From Trochalopteron elliotii (lineage: Eukaryota; Chordata; Aves; Passeriformes; Leiothrichidae): 64,000 bases of DNA. How positions within the stretch are numbered: the first letter of the stretch is position 1; each line of letters begins with the position of its first letter. Positions 47,291 to 61,559 of this stretch are shown here, piece after piece. The stretch is from assembly GCA_024734555.1 (NCBI GenBank), contig JANPWX010020150.1:2066258-2130257 (forward strand), given 5' to 3'. The notes beneath the pieces were generated by a model that worked only from the letters and a program-made list of their open reading frames with translations, was not told where the DNA came from and made no database searches. The translations under genes were made by a program, and so were the position numbers.

Positions 47291-48570
47291 TAACCTTAAC
47301 AATTCTATTATTTGAAGATTCTGACAAATAAATTGAGCTCCAATAGTGGGATTCAGCTACAGATTAAGGCACTTTAATTAGTGTCTGGATTCAGTTAGAG
47401 TCTAAGGTCCCACTGGAGCTGATGGAGATCAAGTTACTGCATGCATTAGAGCCCAGAAAAGGAGCTGAAAACAGCTTGAAGCAGGGATATATTTCTGTCC
47501 ATGAGTCTAGCATCAGCTGGAATTATGTTGCAGCAGGTCTCTGACTGCTGTGAAGCTTAGACATCCAAGTTACATTTAGATACGTACATAAGGACTGCAA
47601 AATGTTTGTTGGTTTTGTTGATTTTGGGTTTTTGTAATGAATCTTAACCACCATAGTTGAATAATCCAGGAAATAACAGTGAACCTCCAACCAAAACAAA
47701 AACAAAAACAAACATACCACCCCTCTCTAAAAAAAAACCTTAAAAACAAACAAAAAAGCCCCAAATAAACCAAAAAGAGTAAGAAAGGCTGTTTCCTGTG
47801 ATTGTTAGCTTAGTGAGACAATATGATTTACATTTTTCCTTCTACTTTTTAGCTGTAACATCGGCCAGGTTTTCTCATTTTAAGTAACACTTCTTTCTCA
47901 CTTGGGCTCTTCCAGATGCTTGTACAAGTGTCTGATCTCTTCTGCTGTTCTTAAACTCCATCATAGCTGTAAGATAACATAATTCATGCATAAGCAAGAT
48001 TTCCACTGTGAAAAGTAAATCAACCAAAAATATTTTTGGCTTATATATTTTCAACCTCAGGAAAATACAAATTAATTGAAATTAAAATTAAATTTTATCA
48101 AAAATGTATTTCTATCAGCATAAAACAACAAAAATTATAGTATGATCTAGGAATTCTTGTTATGTTTCTGTTGCTCCCACTTTTTTTTTTGTTGTCCAAA
48201 ATCAGATGCTCAATTATGTCCTTCATGGTGCATAATATTTCCCTTGCTGTGTAAGGGGAATATATCAGGAATATGTCTGTTAAGTAACTGGTAAAGGGAT
48301 GCACAATGTCAGAGCCTATACAAAAAAAGAGGGATAAAACACATATGACTACAGATCTACAGCTACAGATCTGCATCTTTTGCCATTTCTGAAAGCACGT
48401 TCCTTCAAAAAAACTCATCCCTTGTTCCACTTCTTTTTGATTATAGTGTTTTTTAGGAATTTCAGCTGTTGCTTAGCATATTGAGAGAAGTTAAAAATTT
48501 CATTTTTATTCTGTTCGTTTGGAGACTGCATAACTTCTACCACAGTAGGAAAATTAATAGAGAAATGTTC
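47291..48570. other. No gene seen
   Basis: AT-rich sequence. An A/C-rich run near 47690-47760 gives a spurious Phe/Cys-rich minus frame. Confidence 0.5.
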
Positions 48571-48678
48571 TATTTAAAAAAAAAACAAAACAAAACAACA
48601 AAACAAAACAAAAACAAAAAAGCAAACAAAACAAAACAAAACAAACAAACAAACAAACAAAAACAAAAACAAAAAAAC
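48571..48678. repeat. (CAAAA)n/(CAAA)n tract
   Basis: A-rich repeat with regular C. Open frames in it are not genes. Confidence 0.9.
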
Positions 48679-49872
48679 CCCAAATCCACATGTAAAACTC
48701 CAGGGTAAGGAATTCATTGCAGAACAAATTTCTGGAACCTTTCTGGTAGGTTGCCTCATTTTTACTATCTTCTCCTAAATGTTTGTTCCTGCTACTGTCA
48801 AGTGCAGGTTTTTAGGTTGGATTTTTAAGGTCAATATTTCTGATTTGGTTCTAAGTGTCTGCAAAAACATAATAAGGAACTGAAAAAAAAATTCACTATG
48901 AATCAGTAATCCCTTTTTCTGGGAGGCATTTGGAGCTTTGCTTGAAACTGTTCTAGGCAAGTGCTGAACTGCATTGGCTGAATCATCTTTTCATGGGAAA
49001 AATTCCTAAGTGACAACAGAACATAAAACTTTCCTGTCTTCAGAAAAATCGCTTGGTCCCGGGTATTCCCATGCATTTATCTATCTTGTAATGATCTTAA
49101 ATCATTTGCATCTTTAACACTAAGGATGTAGATCTTGGATGTTTTCACCCTGAGCCTGAAAACCAAGTCATAATGAATTATAGTAACATTTAATACCGCA
49201 TCTCAAATTGCAGCAGATGAAACTTAAATACCTTAATCATGTTGTCTATGAAATTTCTACCATGAAATTCCTGAAATCAAATGCTGAGAAGGATACATAG
49301 CCTCAGATAGAACTTTTTCAGCCTTTTACAGAGAAGAGCCTGGACCTCTACCAGACTGACGCTAAATATCTCAAGGAAAAAAGGGGACTTTTATGTTAAA
49401 AAAAACAGACTTGTAAGTCAAAATCACAGCTAGTCAGTGCTTGGCTTGTACTTTTTGATCATACTAGCTGGTAATAGTCTCCATAGAAAATTAGATAAAT
49501 GCAAATCTGTAAAATGGATTATGATATTCTGCACTTCTTTATGCAGATACATGTCAGCATGTTCTAAGTGCTTTTTACAAGTGTTGGCTGAGTAAAACAA
49601 ACAACATTTTATTGAAAGATCAGAAATTGAAGTATCATGCTCCGTTGCTGATTAAGTTTTCACTAAATAATTTGCTGGTTTATGACCGGTCTGAAAGTCA
49701 TAATGACCCACATTTCAGAATGAGTTTGACAAAGTGCATTATTTTCAAATCTTACATGAGGCAAATCAACACGAAGTTTGGTGCTTTAGGCTTATATTCA
49801 CAACTATTCACCTCATGCATTGTGCAGAATTTGGGCAGACTTGAATGAAGAGAGAAGAGGATGGTTTCTAAG
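48679..49872. other. No gene seen
   Basis: AT-rich sequence with no recognised repeat or exon. Confidence 0.5.
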
Positions 49873-49878
49873 GCTCAG

Positions 49879-50537
49879 TGTTGGTGTGCATGACTCTTTG
49901 GTCAGCCCGGTGTTCGGCTAGGCCACCCAGTAGCTCCGACACGCCACAACAGGACCGATTTGTGAGTCTTGGCTCAGCAGCCCCTGGACTTTCGCTGTCA
50001 CGGCCGTGGTGTAAATGAAAGAGGGGACTCTCGGAGGTTCGGGAGGGACAGAGGTTTATTGGAGTCACAGGGGAACCCCTTACCTCCTGCCTGATGCCTC
50101 AGGAGAGACCCCGGACAAAGGCTACAGGGGGGTTTTGTCCAGGACAGGCTCAAGGGGTGGGTACAAACTACAAACCAATAAAACAAAGCAAAGTAATATA
50201 TGCCAACTGAATTACCTAACTACTAACAAGTCAAGGTAATTTGGGGAGGGGTCTCGGGGGAATCTGCCAACTGCTGTCCAAATCTCCTCGAAAGTTCTGG
50301 ACCTTGGAGAGAGGGACTCAGTGATGGACAGGGGAAGAAGGAGAGGATGGGCAGGGAGCATCATGGGGAAAGGACCAATAGGAAACAGTCTCTGGGCAAA
50401 GACCAGAGAGGCATAACAACCCTTATCAACTTATGATAAGAGAAAACTCCAAGACAAGGGGCCCTTATGGGGTAACTAGAGCTATACTAACTTATAACAA
50501 AACCTTTTTTTAAACATGGAAATCTTGCAAACCCACA
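49879..50537 (-). repeat. Solo LTR with 6-bp target-site duplication
   Basis: The block runs TGTTGGTG...CCCACA and is flanked by GCTCAG on both sides (49873-49878 and 50538-50543). TTTATT at 50055-50060 is AATAAA on the minus strand, so U5 is at the left. It is 659 bp long with no internal sequence. A six-base duplication is typical of class II (alpha/beta) retroviruses. Confidence 0.85.
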
Positions 50538-51085
50538 GCTCAGGGTTTGTATCACATCTCATCATCCTTCTTTTGATGTGTTCCATGTGTTTAATCTCCT
50601 TTCGTGCTGTCAGGGTATCTGCAAATGAATAGTTAGACATCTTAGGTGTATTCATGGAATACACAGTTCAATTTACACTCAGTAAGTCAAAAATACTTTT
50701 AAAGGCATATTAACAAGCATTATATTAATGATTTTAGCTAGTGTGCTATTCAGCACAAAATATTGACAACATAACATCCGATATCTCCAATGAGAACCAG
50801 AGACTTTCGCTAACAATGTATTTGGAGGTTCCTTTTGTTCTCCAGATTTTCTACAGACAATTTGCACAGCATTTTGAAGCTGTGCTTCAATTTTCAGTGG
50901 TTGTTTCCAGGATGTGTAATGTCTAAGCTATGGAGGTTATTTAAGTCATGTAATGCATGAAGTTTATTTGTTGGGGAAAACATTTGAACATTTTTATGCA
51001 GATCCACCTACTTAACTTCAAGTACCTATATAGCAAACTTTCAGCCTCCCTATATAGTTAAGGATTTTTATCACTTTTAAAGGAT

Positions 51086-52173
51086 TGTGGTGGGTTTACC
51101 CTGCTGGATGCCAGGTGCCCAACAAAGCCACTCTCTTACCCCCCTCTACAAGTGGACAAGGGAAAGAAAGTGTAACAAAAGGTTCATGAGTTGAGGTAGG
51201 AATGAGGAAAGATGACAAAACAATTACCATCATGGGCAAACCAGACACGACTTGGGGATATTGATGAATTTATTACCAATGAAAATCAGAGCATGATAAT
51301 GAGAAGTAAAACAAATAATAAAAACAGCTTTTCCCACCCCTCCTCCTTCCTGGGCTCTAGGTCTTCCCCCCTAGCAGTGCAGGGTGGTGGGAATGGGGAT
51401 TATGGCCAGCTCATCACACACCGTTCCTGCAGCTGCTCACGGAAGGAGGTCCTGCTGCTCCAGAGCGGGGTCCCTCTTGCAGCAGACAGTCCTCCGCAGA
51501 CTTCAGCCAGAGTTCTCCCTACAATCTGCAGCTCTTCATTAACTGCTTCAATGTGGGACTCGTCTCCACAGGGTCAGTCCTTCAGGAACACCTCCTCCAG
51601 TGTCCCCTTTGGGGTCACAACCCTGCCACCAAACCTGCTCCAGCTGGGGCCCCTCTCTCTGTGGGTCTGCAGATTCCTGTCACAACCCTGCTCCCACTTC
51701 CCGCTTTTCAGAGCCCTCTTTTGCGCATCACCGTGCTCTGGCATGGGTCTCTTCCATGGGCTGAGTTGGATCTCTCTGCCCCTGTGCCCTCCCTGGGCTG
51801 CAGGGACACAGCTGCCTCAGCATGGGCTGCTGCAGGGGGCTGCAGGGGAATGTGAGCTCCAGAGCCTGGAGCAGCTCCTGCCCCTCCTTCTGCACTGCCC
51901 TGCCTGTCTGCAGGGCTGCTCCTTGCACATGTTCTCATCCTGCTTTTCTCTTGAGCACAGCCGCATCTGCACAATAACTTCTTTTCCTTCTTAAATCTGT
52001 TACCGCAGAGGTGTTGCCACCATCACTGACAGGCTTGGGCTTGGCCAGTGCTGGATTTATCTTGGATCCATCTGGTATTGGCTGTCTTGGACATGGAGGA
52101 AGCTTCCAGCAGCTTCTTAAAGAAGCTACCCCTGTACCCCTCTTGCTTCCAAAATTTGGCCAACACAAACACA
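51086..52173 (-). repeat. Long solo LTR of a widespread avian type
   Basis: It starts TGTGGTGGGTTTACCCTG and ends near CCAACACAAACACA, about 1.09 kb. Minus-strand AATAAA lies at 51269-51274. The middle has repeated CTCCA...GGGTC phrases known from long avian LTRs; this recognition is from memory. No matching target duplication was found. The 260-codon plus frame 51212-51994 lies wholly inside the LTR and is a by-product of its GC-rich repeats. Confidence 0.7.
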
Positions 52174-54086
52174 GACCAGGGATATGAACTTCACGGAGAC
52201 CTGAATAAGCTTCTAGATATGCCTTACTGTTTCACTGTATCAAATATAGGAGCAATAAGAACTCAGTTTAAAGTCATAAATTTAAGTGGGATGTGAATAT
52301 TTGGCTTTCAGGACAAATCTATAGCATTTGATGCATTTTTCAATAATAGTTAATTTAAAGCATTTTTCAGTAATATTTCTAGACAAACGCATGTAGAAGG
52401 CATCCATATTTAAGAAAAATTCATGCTGAAGGAGACAGATAACACCAAATTAATTGATTAAGAATTAAACCAAATATTTGCAGATATATTTGAATAATTT
52501 CTTAAGTTTGGGCTCTAATAGTAAGAAGTAAAATATTTTCATAAGCTTTTTTTTTTCCAGTGTATGTCATATGAAAATATTCTTCCCATGTTTCCTTCCC
52601 CATCAGCTTTCTCATCTATTTCAAACCTCATTTCAGAATGTCTTTTCATCATTACTTAAACCTATTAATTTCCCTTTTCCTCTGGGATTTATGGATGTAT
52701 TTTTACTCTGTAAACTATTTTGAGGGAGTCTTTTTTATGAAGTACCAGGGAGAAGAACTAACATTGTTACCAATAGGCAGCCACTTTCTAGGCTGAACTT
52801 CTAATTAAGTTATTCTTGGTTCATGCAGGGGAATACTAACCATGTATTCTGGGGTTACCAGGGTTAATTGTCTGTCTAGACTATAGGGACTGCATTTCTT
52901 TAACTAACAGACCACTGAAAGAGTAAGTGAAGCTCTCTGGAAGATTATTATAATTTTATATATAACAACTATATTTGAAGTGTCTTCTTGGAGATTCAAA
53001 TGTAGATGGAGTAAGATTTGGGCAGCAGAAGGAGTGAGGTACACAGCAGAACAGTTAAAATGAGATAAGGAAAAAGGACAGATGGAGCAAAGAATGGTTC
53101 AACCTGATAGAGGGATTAAGTCACTGCATTTTGTTTGTGTGTTTCAGTCTTGGTGTCACTGGATTTTGTAGATGTTCCTATACAAATTAGCATGGTGCAA
53201 TGGTTGTTAAATTACATTACAGACTCTGGAACCAGGAAATAGCTCACAGTCCTCCGAAGAAGAAGGAACAAGCCTATTCAGTCTTTTCCTGATGCAGAAG
53301 TGGCCAAAGTGTACTTAGATAAGACATTTTTAAGTCAGCAACAGAAGCTGTTTCTGCAGGTGCAGGAGTGGGCACATAAAGCAGTGTTCTGTACATGGCT
53401 AAGGTAGTTGGGAGACTTCTTATATTTGGTATAAGATTATATATAATGTAGCATTATCAGTGTCCGGGGGGAGTCATGTAGGGCTGTGGAATGGGTGTAC
53501 GAACTGAGGGGCTTTGCCCCATCCCAGCTGAAGATGTTGCTTCCATGACCCTTGTGACAGAAACTGAATCCACCAGAGACAGGTAAACAACCTGAGTCCC
53601 CATCCCCATGCATGCTTTACCCTGTGCATGGATCCCAAAAGAATTCTTATTTGTTTATTTTCTCTTTTTTTCCCCTTTTTTTTTTAACAGCTCCTCTATC
53701 TGTTAATCTCTGTACAACATGGACATCAAACTAGGTGAATGCTTATGTTAGCACTGCACCCCACTGAAGCACAGCCCACAGTGCTAGATGGTAAGAAGTT
53801 GACATGAATTTAAACCAAGGTTTCCTTCCTTCCTGTAACCCTTTAGCAAGCTGTTAGCTTTCATTGCTGGAGGTAAAGCACTACCACCACTACTGTGATT
53901 ACATTGTGTTAATTGGCTTCACGCAGTTTATATGAATCAAATCAGAGCATAAAGTAAACTCTCGGTTCCTAGGGAGCTGGTAATGTGTACAGCCAGAGTG
54001 TTACTGAGCTGATCCTGGCTTTTTCCTAAACATTAGACAACAACTGTGTAAGAGTTCAGCTAAGTCGGTGTGCTTTTATCTTTCAG
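52174..54086. other. No gene seen
   Basis: AT-rich sequence. A donor-like GATG|GTAAGA near 53792 lies upstream of the 54087 candidate exon, but no matching exon body could be defined. Confidence 0.4.
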
Positions 54087-54355
54087 ACTTGCCCAGTGTC
54101 ATATTGAATGAGATCGTGTCCGACAGCAATCCCAGTGCTCGCTTTGACAGGTTCTTGGGAGAGCTGCTGCTGCCTCAGCATAAGAATATCCCATCCTGCC
54201 TCTCCTTCTGGACCAGCTGTGTTCCAGCTGTGAAGAACGGGTGGCAAGCTGGGTTGGGTGTCAGACACTATTAAAGCTGAAGTGCTGCTGCTGTGTTTGT
54301 TTCATGACCTGTGGAACTTCACTTACTTCAAGAATAAAACTGAGCACATTAAATG
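54087..54355 (+). other. Candidate 3'-terminal exon
   Basis: A pyrimidine-rich acceptor (tgcttttatctttcag, AG at 54085-54086) precedes a GC-richer block. It has a frame of about 62 codons (DLPSVILNEIVSDSNPSARF...) ending in TAA near 54274. AATAAA follows at 54333-54338. Acceptor, open frame, stop and poly(A) signal are in the right order for a last exon. The peptide is not recognised, so it could be a coding end or a non-coding RNA exon. Confidence 0.35.
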
Positions 54356-54516
54356 ATTTAGCAGCGTGGTGGCCAGCTCAGTAAACTGACAGAAACACAT
54401 TTTCTGAGCAGTCAAAGCATAATGTAGTGAATAAGCCCTTTTATAGTAATAAAATTCAATAACTGGCCAGAGTGGTTTTCCTATTAGGTACTGAATAAAG
54501 CCTTTGGCACAACACC

Positions 54517-54580
54517 TTTTTGTTTGTTTGTTTGTTTTTGTTTGGGGTTTTTTGTTTGTTTTTTTGGGTTTTTTTTTTGT
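54517..54580. repeat. (TTTG)n/T-rich tract
   Basis: TTTG units run into T runs. Simple sequence. Confidence 0.85.
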
Positions 54581-57500
54581 CTATCCCTTTTAAGTTTTTC
54601 ACATATCTACTGATTACTGTAGTGTAGGTTTATGCAATTGTCACCTGATGCTCTGCTCATGGAATTTTGGCTTGACCTACATCTCAGTCATTGAATGGTG
54701 CTGCTGATTTTCAAGGGATGTACTAATGGAGGAGGTAAAAATTCTACAAAAAGGAATGATATGCTAGTTTTGGTCAGCCTATAGGGATATTCCTTGACAC
54801 TTCCTTTGGATGATTTCTGTATCACATCCAAGCACCAGATAAGGAAGACTAACTGTAGATAATTTAAATTCTTGTGGTATTCAAAACATTCTTTGAATAC
54901 ACAATATCGAAGAGTTTAGGGAACAAATATTGCAGCTCTTTAAGATATTCCATGGCATTACTGGTAAAGCACTTTAACAAAAAAGAATATTAAAAAAACT
55001 TTCAGAAGCAATTGCTTCAAATAACTAATGAGTTCAGAAACCTAAGCACTGGAGCAAGAATTCTATTGGCTTTCAGACACATTTTTATCCCTTGTTGGTA
55101 AAAGTCCAGGTGAAATTATTACTGAGGATAGACCCATGTTGCCCTGTGATACTAGATTTTGCCCAGCTGTAACCCAGAGGTGTTTTGCCTCTAGAAGTGG
55201 AGATACCATTCACACACCTCAGTGGCAGGATGAGTGTTTGAGCACTCCTCATCTGTACCATTCCTAAGCCAGACAGCTCAGCCCTACCATCGGCATTCAA
55301 AAAATTTTGGCACGTTACTTATTTCAAGCATGAGAAGAGAGAAGACATATCAGCTCAAGTTACGTAGAACAGAAACAAGGCTGTGATTTAATTAAAGTAC
55401 ATTTCAGTCTATGAGGTGTGGTTTTATTTAAAAACATGTTTTGAATAAACAGCAAGATTTTTATGCTGCTCAGAAGATCTAAAACCACTGATACCCATAG
55501 ATGTATGGGTTCTTTGCATGTGCATCTTTAATTTGGCTTAGAAATCCTTAAATATAGTTTACAGGATCTTTCAAACTGTTTGAAAATTTCTGTGACTCAA
55601 AATATTACTTAACTCACAGTTGAAAGCTTATTATCTCAAAACCTATGGTGAACAAGTGACATAAGTACTACACCCACCTAATAATAATAATTTCACTTAT
55701 AACTGAAATGCAGCTTTCTCTTCAGAATATAGAAACACAGAAAAGCAACCCAGTATTCAGACTGAATTCCAGTAATCCAAATGTGGTCAGTTCCTGTAGA
55801 GGTGATACAGCATTTTCTAATGTATTTCTATGCACCATGCACTTGTCTGTACTTACTTTTTATTCACTGTTACAGGAATGATTAAAACTACTCATCTTAG
55901 GAGACGGACTAAAAGAAATGTCTTATCTAATTGATAAAAATATTAACACTTTTACTAAGCAAAGTGTAATCAGCTGAAATGGAAAGCTAACATGTTACTC
56001 AGGCTAATGGCCCCTAGAATCTACATGAATTACTAATCACTGTCTTGCAATTCACCAGATACGCTCTTTTCCTTACCCTCTTGATTCTCATCTGAATAAA
56101 TTTTTCTTAATGTTTATTTAATACTATCCCCAATAAAATGCAATACAGCACTTTTTGTTATTCCCTAACCAATTAAGCATAATAATTGAATGCCTCTGCT
56201 GCCCTTCCTATGTTGTTAATATAAATCCATAATTATCTGACTCCTATCCTATTTAGTGAGCTTTGGATCAGACCATATCTGCTCTTTTCTATTCTGGAAT
56301 AGATCACTATTTTCTTAATAGTAGAATGGCTTTTTCTGTGTTACATTTCTTCTCCGGACATGACCTCTAGGGATTTCACAGACTTCTGTAGCTGTTGTGT
56401 GAGACCTCTTATCCTTCATAATAAGTGCCTGTCAGACATTGCTGCAACGTGGTAACATATTGGCTCTACATTGGGATCAATCAAATCCCAGGCCCTGTGA
56501 TTCAATACATCTTCTCTAAAAGATGTGAAATTTGCTGAATAAATTAAGGAGGAAGTCTAAAGTCCTTGTGGACATAAATTAAGAAAACTGATTTATACAC
56601 AATGAGGATGAAAATTCTTCATGCATGTGTAGATAATGAGCTATGTGGTCAGTTAAAAGCCATGCAAAGTTCCAGAAACACAGGCAGAGCTCTGAAGGCC
56701 ACACATAATTTTGTTAATTATAATGTCTTCCTTTCCATTGCTCTAATTATGACTTCTCTGTGGCATTTCCACCTATCAGTGCAGAAATCTCATGGGAGTT
56801 CCTGTCACTCCAAGGTGCTGTTACTTGGTATTGCATGGTTATTTGTACCAGCATGCATTTTGTGCAAAATACAGCTATGTCAGATCTGTGTGGTTTTTTC
56901 TACTGGAATAAATGACTTCTCCAGGTAAGGGGGAATTCATCCACGGCTCTTCTTGGTCTGGCTATTGAATTATCATTACTTTTTTAAACACTCTTCCATG
57001 TGACAACTTCTCCATTGCTAAATGGAGATAGATAACGCCTGAAGTGGATGTACCTTGACAGAATTACTTTCCATAGGTTTGGATCTAGCCATTTCCCTTA
57101 TCTTGAACTTACTTTCCTCTGTTTCTCTTTTGTATTTGATCTCATCTGTTTCCAAAGACAGGCAGAAAACCTTATCAGTAATTTACTGAGGAAGAAGGAA
57201 TCAAGAGAGTAAGTGTAAGATTAGCTAGAAAGAATCAGTTTATTCTGCACAATGGTATATCCAGTTTGGGTGCAAATTGTATGGCACTTGAAGTGAACCA
57301 CTGAAATAGGCAGATAAAGCCCCTGATTTTAATCCTGTTCCAGCAGTGCTTTTCCATATAATACTGACAGATGACCATGGTTTGAATTATTCTCTCCAAG
57401 GAAGGCAGTGTGATCTCTGTGAGTCTGAAATCCAAATTACCCTTTCACTTGGCAACATCAACTTTTGTCAGAAAAATCACAGCTGAACTGTGATCAAACA

Positions 57501-58794
57501 ACACTGCTGTTGGGACAGAGGGAGTGCACTGTTGTGGTGACTGGACAACTATGATATTCCCCCTGTCACCTGTGAGCTGCACACAGAATACAGACAGGAT
57601 GTAACTTCAGATCCAAGCAGAGATATGCATTAGAAAATATTAACAAAAGAAATGATTATTCAGTATCACTAAGGACAGAAGCACATAGGCCCTTTCATTT
57701 TGCTTTTTGTAGGAGTTATTTTTTGGGTTGTTTGAGCTATTTCTGAGGGGGTTTTGTTGTTTGTTTTTTGGGTTTTATTTTTTCATTTCTTAGAATGAAG
57801 AATTTTACATTAAGAGCTGGAAGCACAGTTTCACTGCTGATATTCTTAGACAACATTAGCTGTAGTAGATAAAGCTTGGTACAAATCTGCCACCCTAAGT
57901 TATAAGGCTGGTGGTCTATTTTTTAAAAGTCTGTTGAATAACTTCATAGTTCACTGTCATGGGAAAAAAAACTTCATTACTGGACATGAATCTATTACAT
58001 TAGATCACCAGAGCGTGACATATTGGAGAAGGGCCTTTATCTAAAATTTGCAATTAAACTCTGCGTTGTGAGTGGCTGCTGAACTCCACTGTTGAAAAAT
58101 ATTCATGAATGAACAGATTTCAAAGCCAGGAGGGTCTCTTTCTGTAACCTAGCTCAAGTGATTCAGTAACATGGGGCTGGGAACATCATCTTGCATGTGT
58201 TGCATCCTGATCACAGCTCTTGCAAGAATGACAGAATCTCTTTCTGAAAATATCTAGAAGTTCTTATATAAAAGATTTAAGGTAGTGAAATCATGTGGGG
58301 TTTTTTCCAAATAAATGATTCTATTACTTCATTACTGTATTTAAAATGCATGCCTTTGCAGTTTATTGGTAGTTCTGAACCTCATTGCTGCAGGGACTGT
58401 CAAAATCTCCCACATGAATAATTAACGAATTTCTCTCTGTGAACCATTTATATAAGCCATACATTCATTTAGAGGGATAGAACAGAAAGATTTACTTAAA
58501 GATGATCTCTGCAGACCGTGCTATATTTCCCAGTTTGCACACAGAACAACTACACTATCTAATTAAGCCATTTAATCTGGATATTTAATCAATAAAGGTA
58601 AAGGCCATGATATTAAATTTCCTTTTTATTTATTTATTTATTTATTTTCATTCCTGAGAGTCTCTTTCATTTCTTGGTCTTATATTAGAAACTGTTTGTG
58701 TGTGCTTGTTTGCACACATAATGAACAAACACAGAGGAAAAGAAATTTTTATGTATATGTGAATAGGTAGGTGGATAACGTGCATAATTTCTTT
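54581..58794. other. No confident gene
   Basis: AT-rich sequence. Small frames (55085-55300 minus, 56602-56928 plus, 57235-57435 minus) have no recognised family. A T/G-rich tract lies at about 57715-57785 and a short (TTTA)n run at 58626-58648. Confidence 0.45.
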
Positions 58795-58866
58795 GAGCAG
58801 AGGGTAGGATCAGATGAACCCCACTGGTCCTTTCCACCCTAAATTAATCTGTTGTTCTATGATTCA
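58795..58866 (+). repeat. Short CR1-like 3' tail
   Basis: GGATCAGATGAACCCCACTG, TCCTTTCCACCCTAAATTAA and TTCTATGATTC follow the CR1 end pattern. Confidence 0.6.
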
Positions 58867-58989
58867 ATTCATTGATCATTAACAGAATTTAAGAGTCTCC
58901 AATTTGAAGATTTTGGAGAATTTTGGAGATTTACTGCAGCTCTATCAGGTATTTCAGTATTCCTTCCTTTTAGGCATTCCTACATCTAT

Positions 58990-59840
58990 AAATTATAGAA
59001 TCAGAGAATGCTTAGACTGTTTTGGGTTGGAAGGGATCTTAAAGATCATGTAGTTCCAACTCCCCTGCCATGGACAGGGATTTCATTCACAAGATCACAT
59101 TGCTCCAAGCACCATCCATCCTGGCCTTGAACACTTTCAGGGTTGGGGAATTCTCAATCTTTTTGGGAAACCTGGTCCATTGCTTCATCACCCTCTGAGT
59201 AAATGATCTCATCTTAGAGCCAATCTCAACCTGCCCTTTCCAGTACAAAACCACTACCCCTTGTCCTTTCACCATCTTCCTGTATAAAATGTTCCTGCCC
59301 ACCCTTTTTATAAGCTCTTTTCAGCCACTGAAAGGGGCTCTAAATTCTACCCCAAGCCCTCTATTCTCCAGGCTGAGCACGCCCAGCTCTCTGAGCCTGT
59401 TTTCACAAGGAGAGGTGTTCCAGCCCTTGGAATATCTTCATGGCCTCTTCTGAACCTGCTCTAAGAGGTCCATTTATTTCTTGTGTTGAGGACCACAGAG
59501 CTGGACACATCACCTCAGGTTAGGTTTCACCTGAGCAGGGCAGAATCCCCCCTCCCATATGCTGGGGGATCAGCCCAGCACACGGGGGATTTCAGGGCCA
59601 GAACACATCCAGCTGTCCCCCCTTACAGCCCCAAGTCCCTCTTGGCGGAGCTGCTCTCCATGAGTTCTCCCAGTCTTTATATCCTGGATTGCCTCAACCC
59701 AGTTGCAAACACCTTGCCTGGACTTGTTGAGCTTCATGAAGTTCTTGTGAACCCATATTTCAAGGCTGCCCTAGTCCATCTGGATGGCATCCCATCCTTC
59801 TGTTGTGTTAGCTGCACATCTTTCAACAGAGGAAAACAGT
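58990..59840 (-). repeat. CR1 LINE, inverted, about 850 bp
   Basis: From AGAATCAGAGAATGCTTAGA through GGGTTGGAAGGGATCTT, CTGCCATGGACAGGG and AGGCTGAGCACGCCCAGC to GATGGCATCCCATCC, it is an inverted CR1 3' region with the end of ORF2. The minus frame 59087-59302 is the decayed ORF2 C-terminus. Confidence 0.88.
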
Positions 59841-61559
59841 GAAAAGCAAAACTGAACTAAGTTCTGCAATGCATATTGTCTCATTTTCTCAAAGCTTTCT
59901 TGACAACAGTCACATTTAACCATTTTAAATGCTTGTTTGGAAGTCACAACATAAAAATGTGATTGAGATTTACTGCCTATTGTTAGGGCATGATGTTGGC
60001 AGTTCATTTAGACAAAGAATCATAGAAAGAGGAGTGGATTCTTTAATTTGAATTTTTTTTGTTTTATTTCATGGGTAATGTTGATCTTTCTGAAAAAAAA
60101 TCTAAATTAATTTTCTATAGATGTACAGCTTTTTCTTTCCAAATTATGTTGCCAGAAGTAGAAGAAAACAAGTATTTCATATGCATTGGTTGATCCTATG
60201 CAAAGTTAATATTTTTTTCGGGTTCTAAGTGTTTGAATGGATGTGGCATCACACATTACCACTAGCATCACAGCTACTCTCTGTTGCATGATTTTTGTTT
60301 CCTCAGTACAGAAACCAAAATCAATTGCCCTTGGCTGTACAAAAAATCTGATCCTTTGAAGGCAGAAAAGGTGTTGTGTCCTACTTCTGAAAGACTAGGA
60401 TATTGCCATGTCAGAAAATGCTTCATGAGATTGTTTTCCTTATAAGATTAATGACAAACCATAACAATATTACTTCAAACAGGGAAAACGCATGTTTCTA
60501 CTAACGGTAAAAATTGATATGGGTGTGAAAACAAGGGAATTGTTAAAAAAATTCTCCAGTTCTCCAGGAAGAGGCTCACTATAAAGATATTTTACACAGC
60601 ACTCATGTGGATATTTTATATTGTTTGCCCATGGTTTGTTCTTCAGTCTCTGTGGTTCAACAGTAATTTTCTGATTTACCATAGCTGGAAGGCATGCAAA
60701 ATATAGTTACAATACTGAAGTAAATAAAATTTCAGATGATTAATTTCAGGGTTTTTTTAAAAAACAGCTCCACAAATAAAATGAACAGAAAAAATAGGAA
60801 AAGCTTTCAGGGTCATTTATTTTAGGAAATTATTGAATGAATTAGAATTAAGTAAAGACTGTGAGATTTACTCTGGTGTAATAGCATGAAATTAAGACCA
60901 AGTTTTACCTGTGCTGTTACTAATAGACAATATATTCAATTACATACTAAATCTGATTCACTTGTCTGTGCAATTAAAATGCAAATGTTCAGGTCATAGT
61001 ATTAGAAGCCTCCCATTTTGAGTGTGGCCTTATAGGGTTTTCTTAGTGCTGTTGTTAACAATAATTCATATGTGAAGGTAACCTGACTTTAACTACCAGT
61101 ATGTGCCATCTTGAAACAGAGTTTCTTGTGTCTTATATGCAAGTCTAAACTGCTGCAATGAAGCACACATTTTTTCTTGGTGGAAGTCTTTGGTTTCTCC
61201 AAGCACTACAATTTAAACTATGACAGTGCCCTCTTTGTCCAGCCCTGTGGACGAATGATTCCAAGTAATATGCTTTCTTTGATCTTCTTTTTGTTTATTT
61301 CCCTTAATCTTGAAAATTGGATTTTCAAGATGTTCTTTGCTTCATAAAGTGTGAACGTTAAACACTAAGTGGGACTTTAAGCATGCTGACAGGCTGAGAC
61401 AAACTGATCACAAAGCAAAATAAAATGTATTTCATAGAAATAAAAAGCAAAAAATACTCTGTGTCTGATACATTTTAATTATTGAAAGTATTCATGATCC
61501 ATAGTATTCAAAGAATATTTGATTATTGACTAGTAATGATATTGTAAGAACAATGTCAG
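59841..61559. other. No gene seen
   Basis: AT-rich sequence with no recognised repeat or exon. Confidence 0.5.

Noticed and set aside
51212..51994. 260-codon plus-strand open frame
   Set aside because: It lies wholly inside a solo LTR and reflects that LTR's repeated CT-rich units. No protein family is visible.
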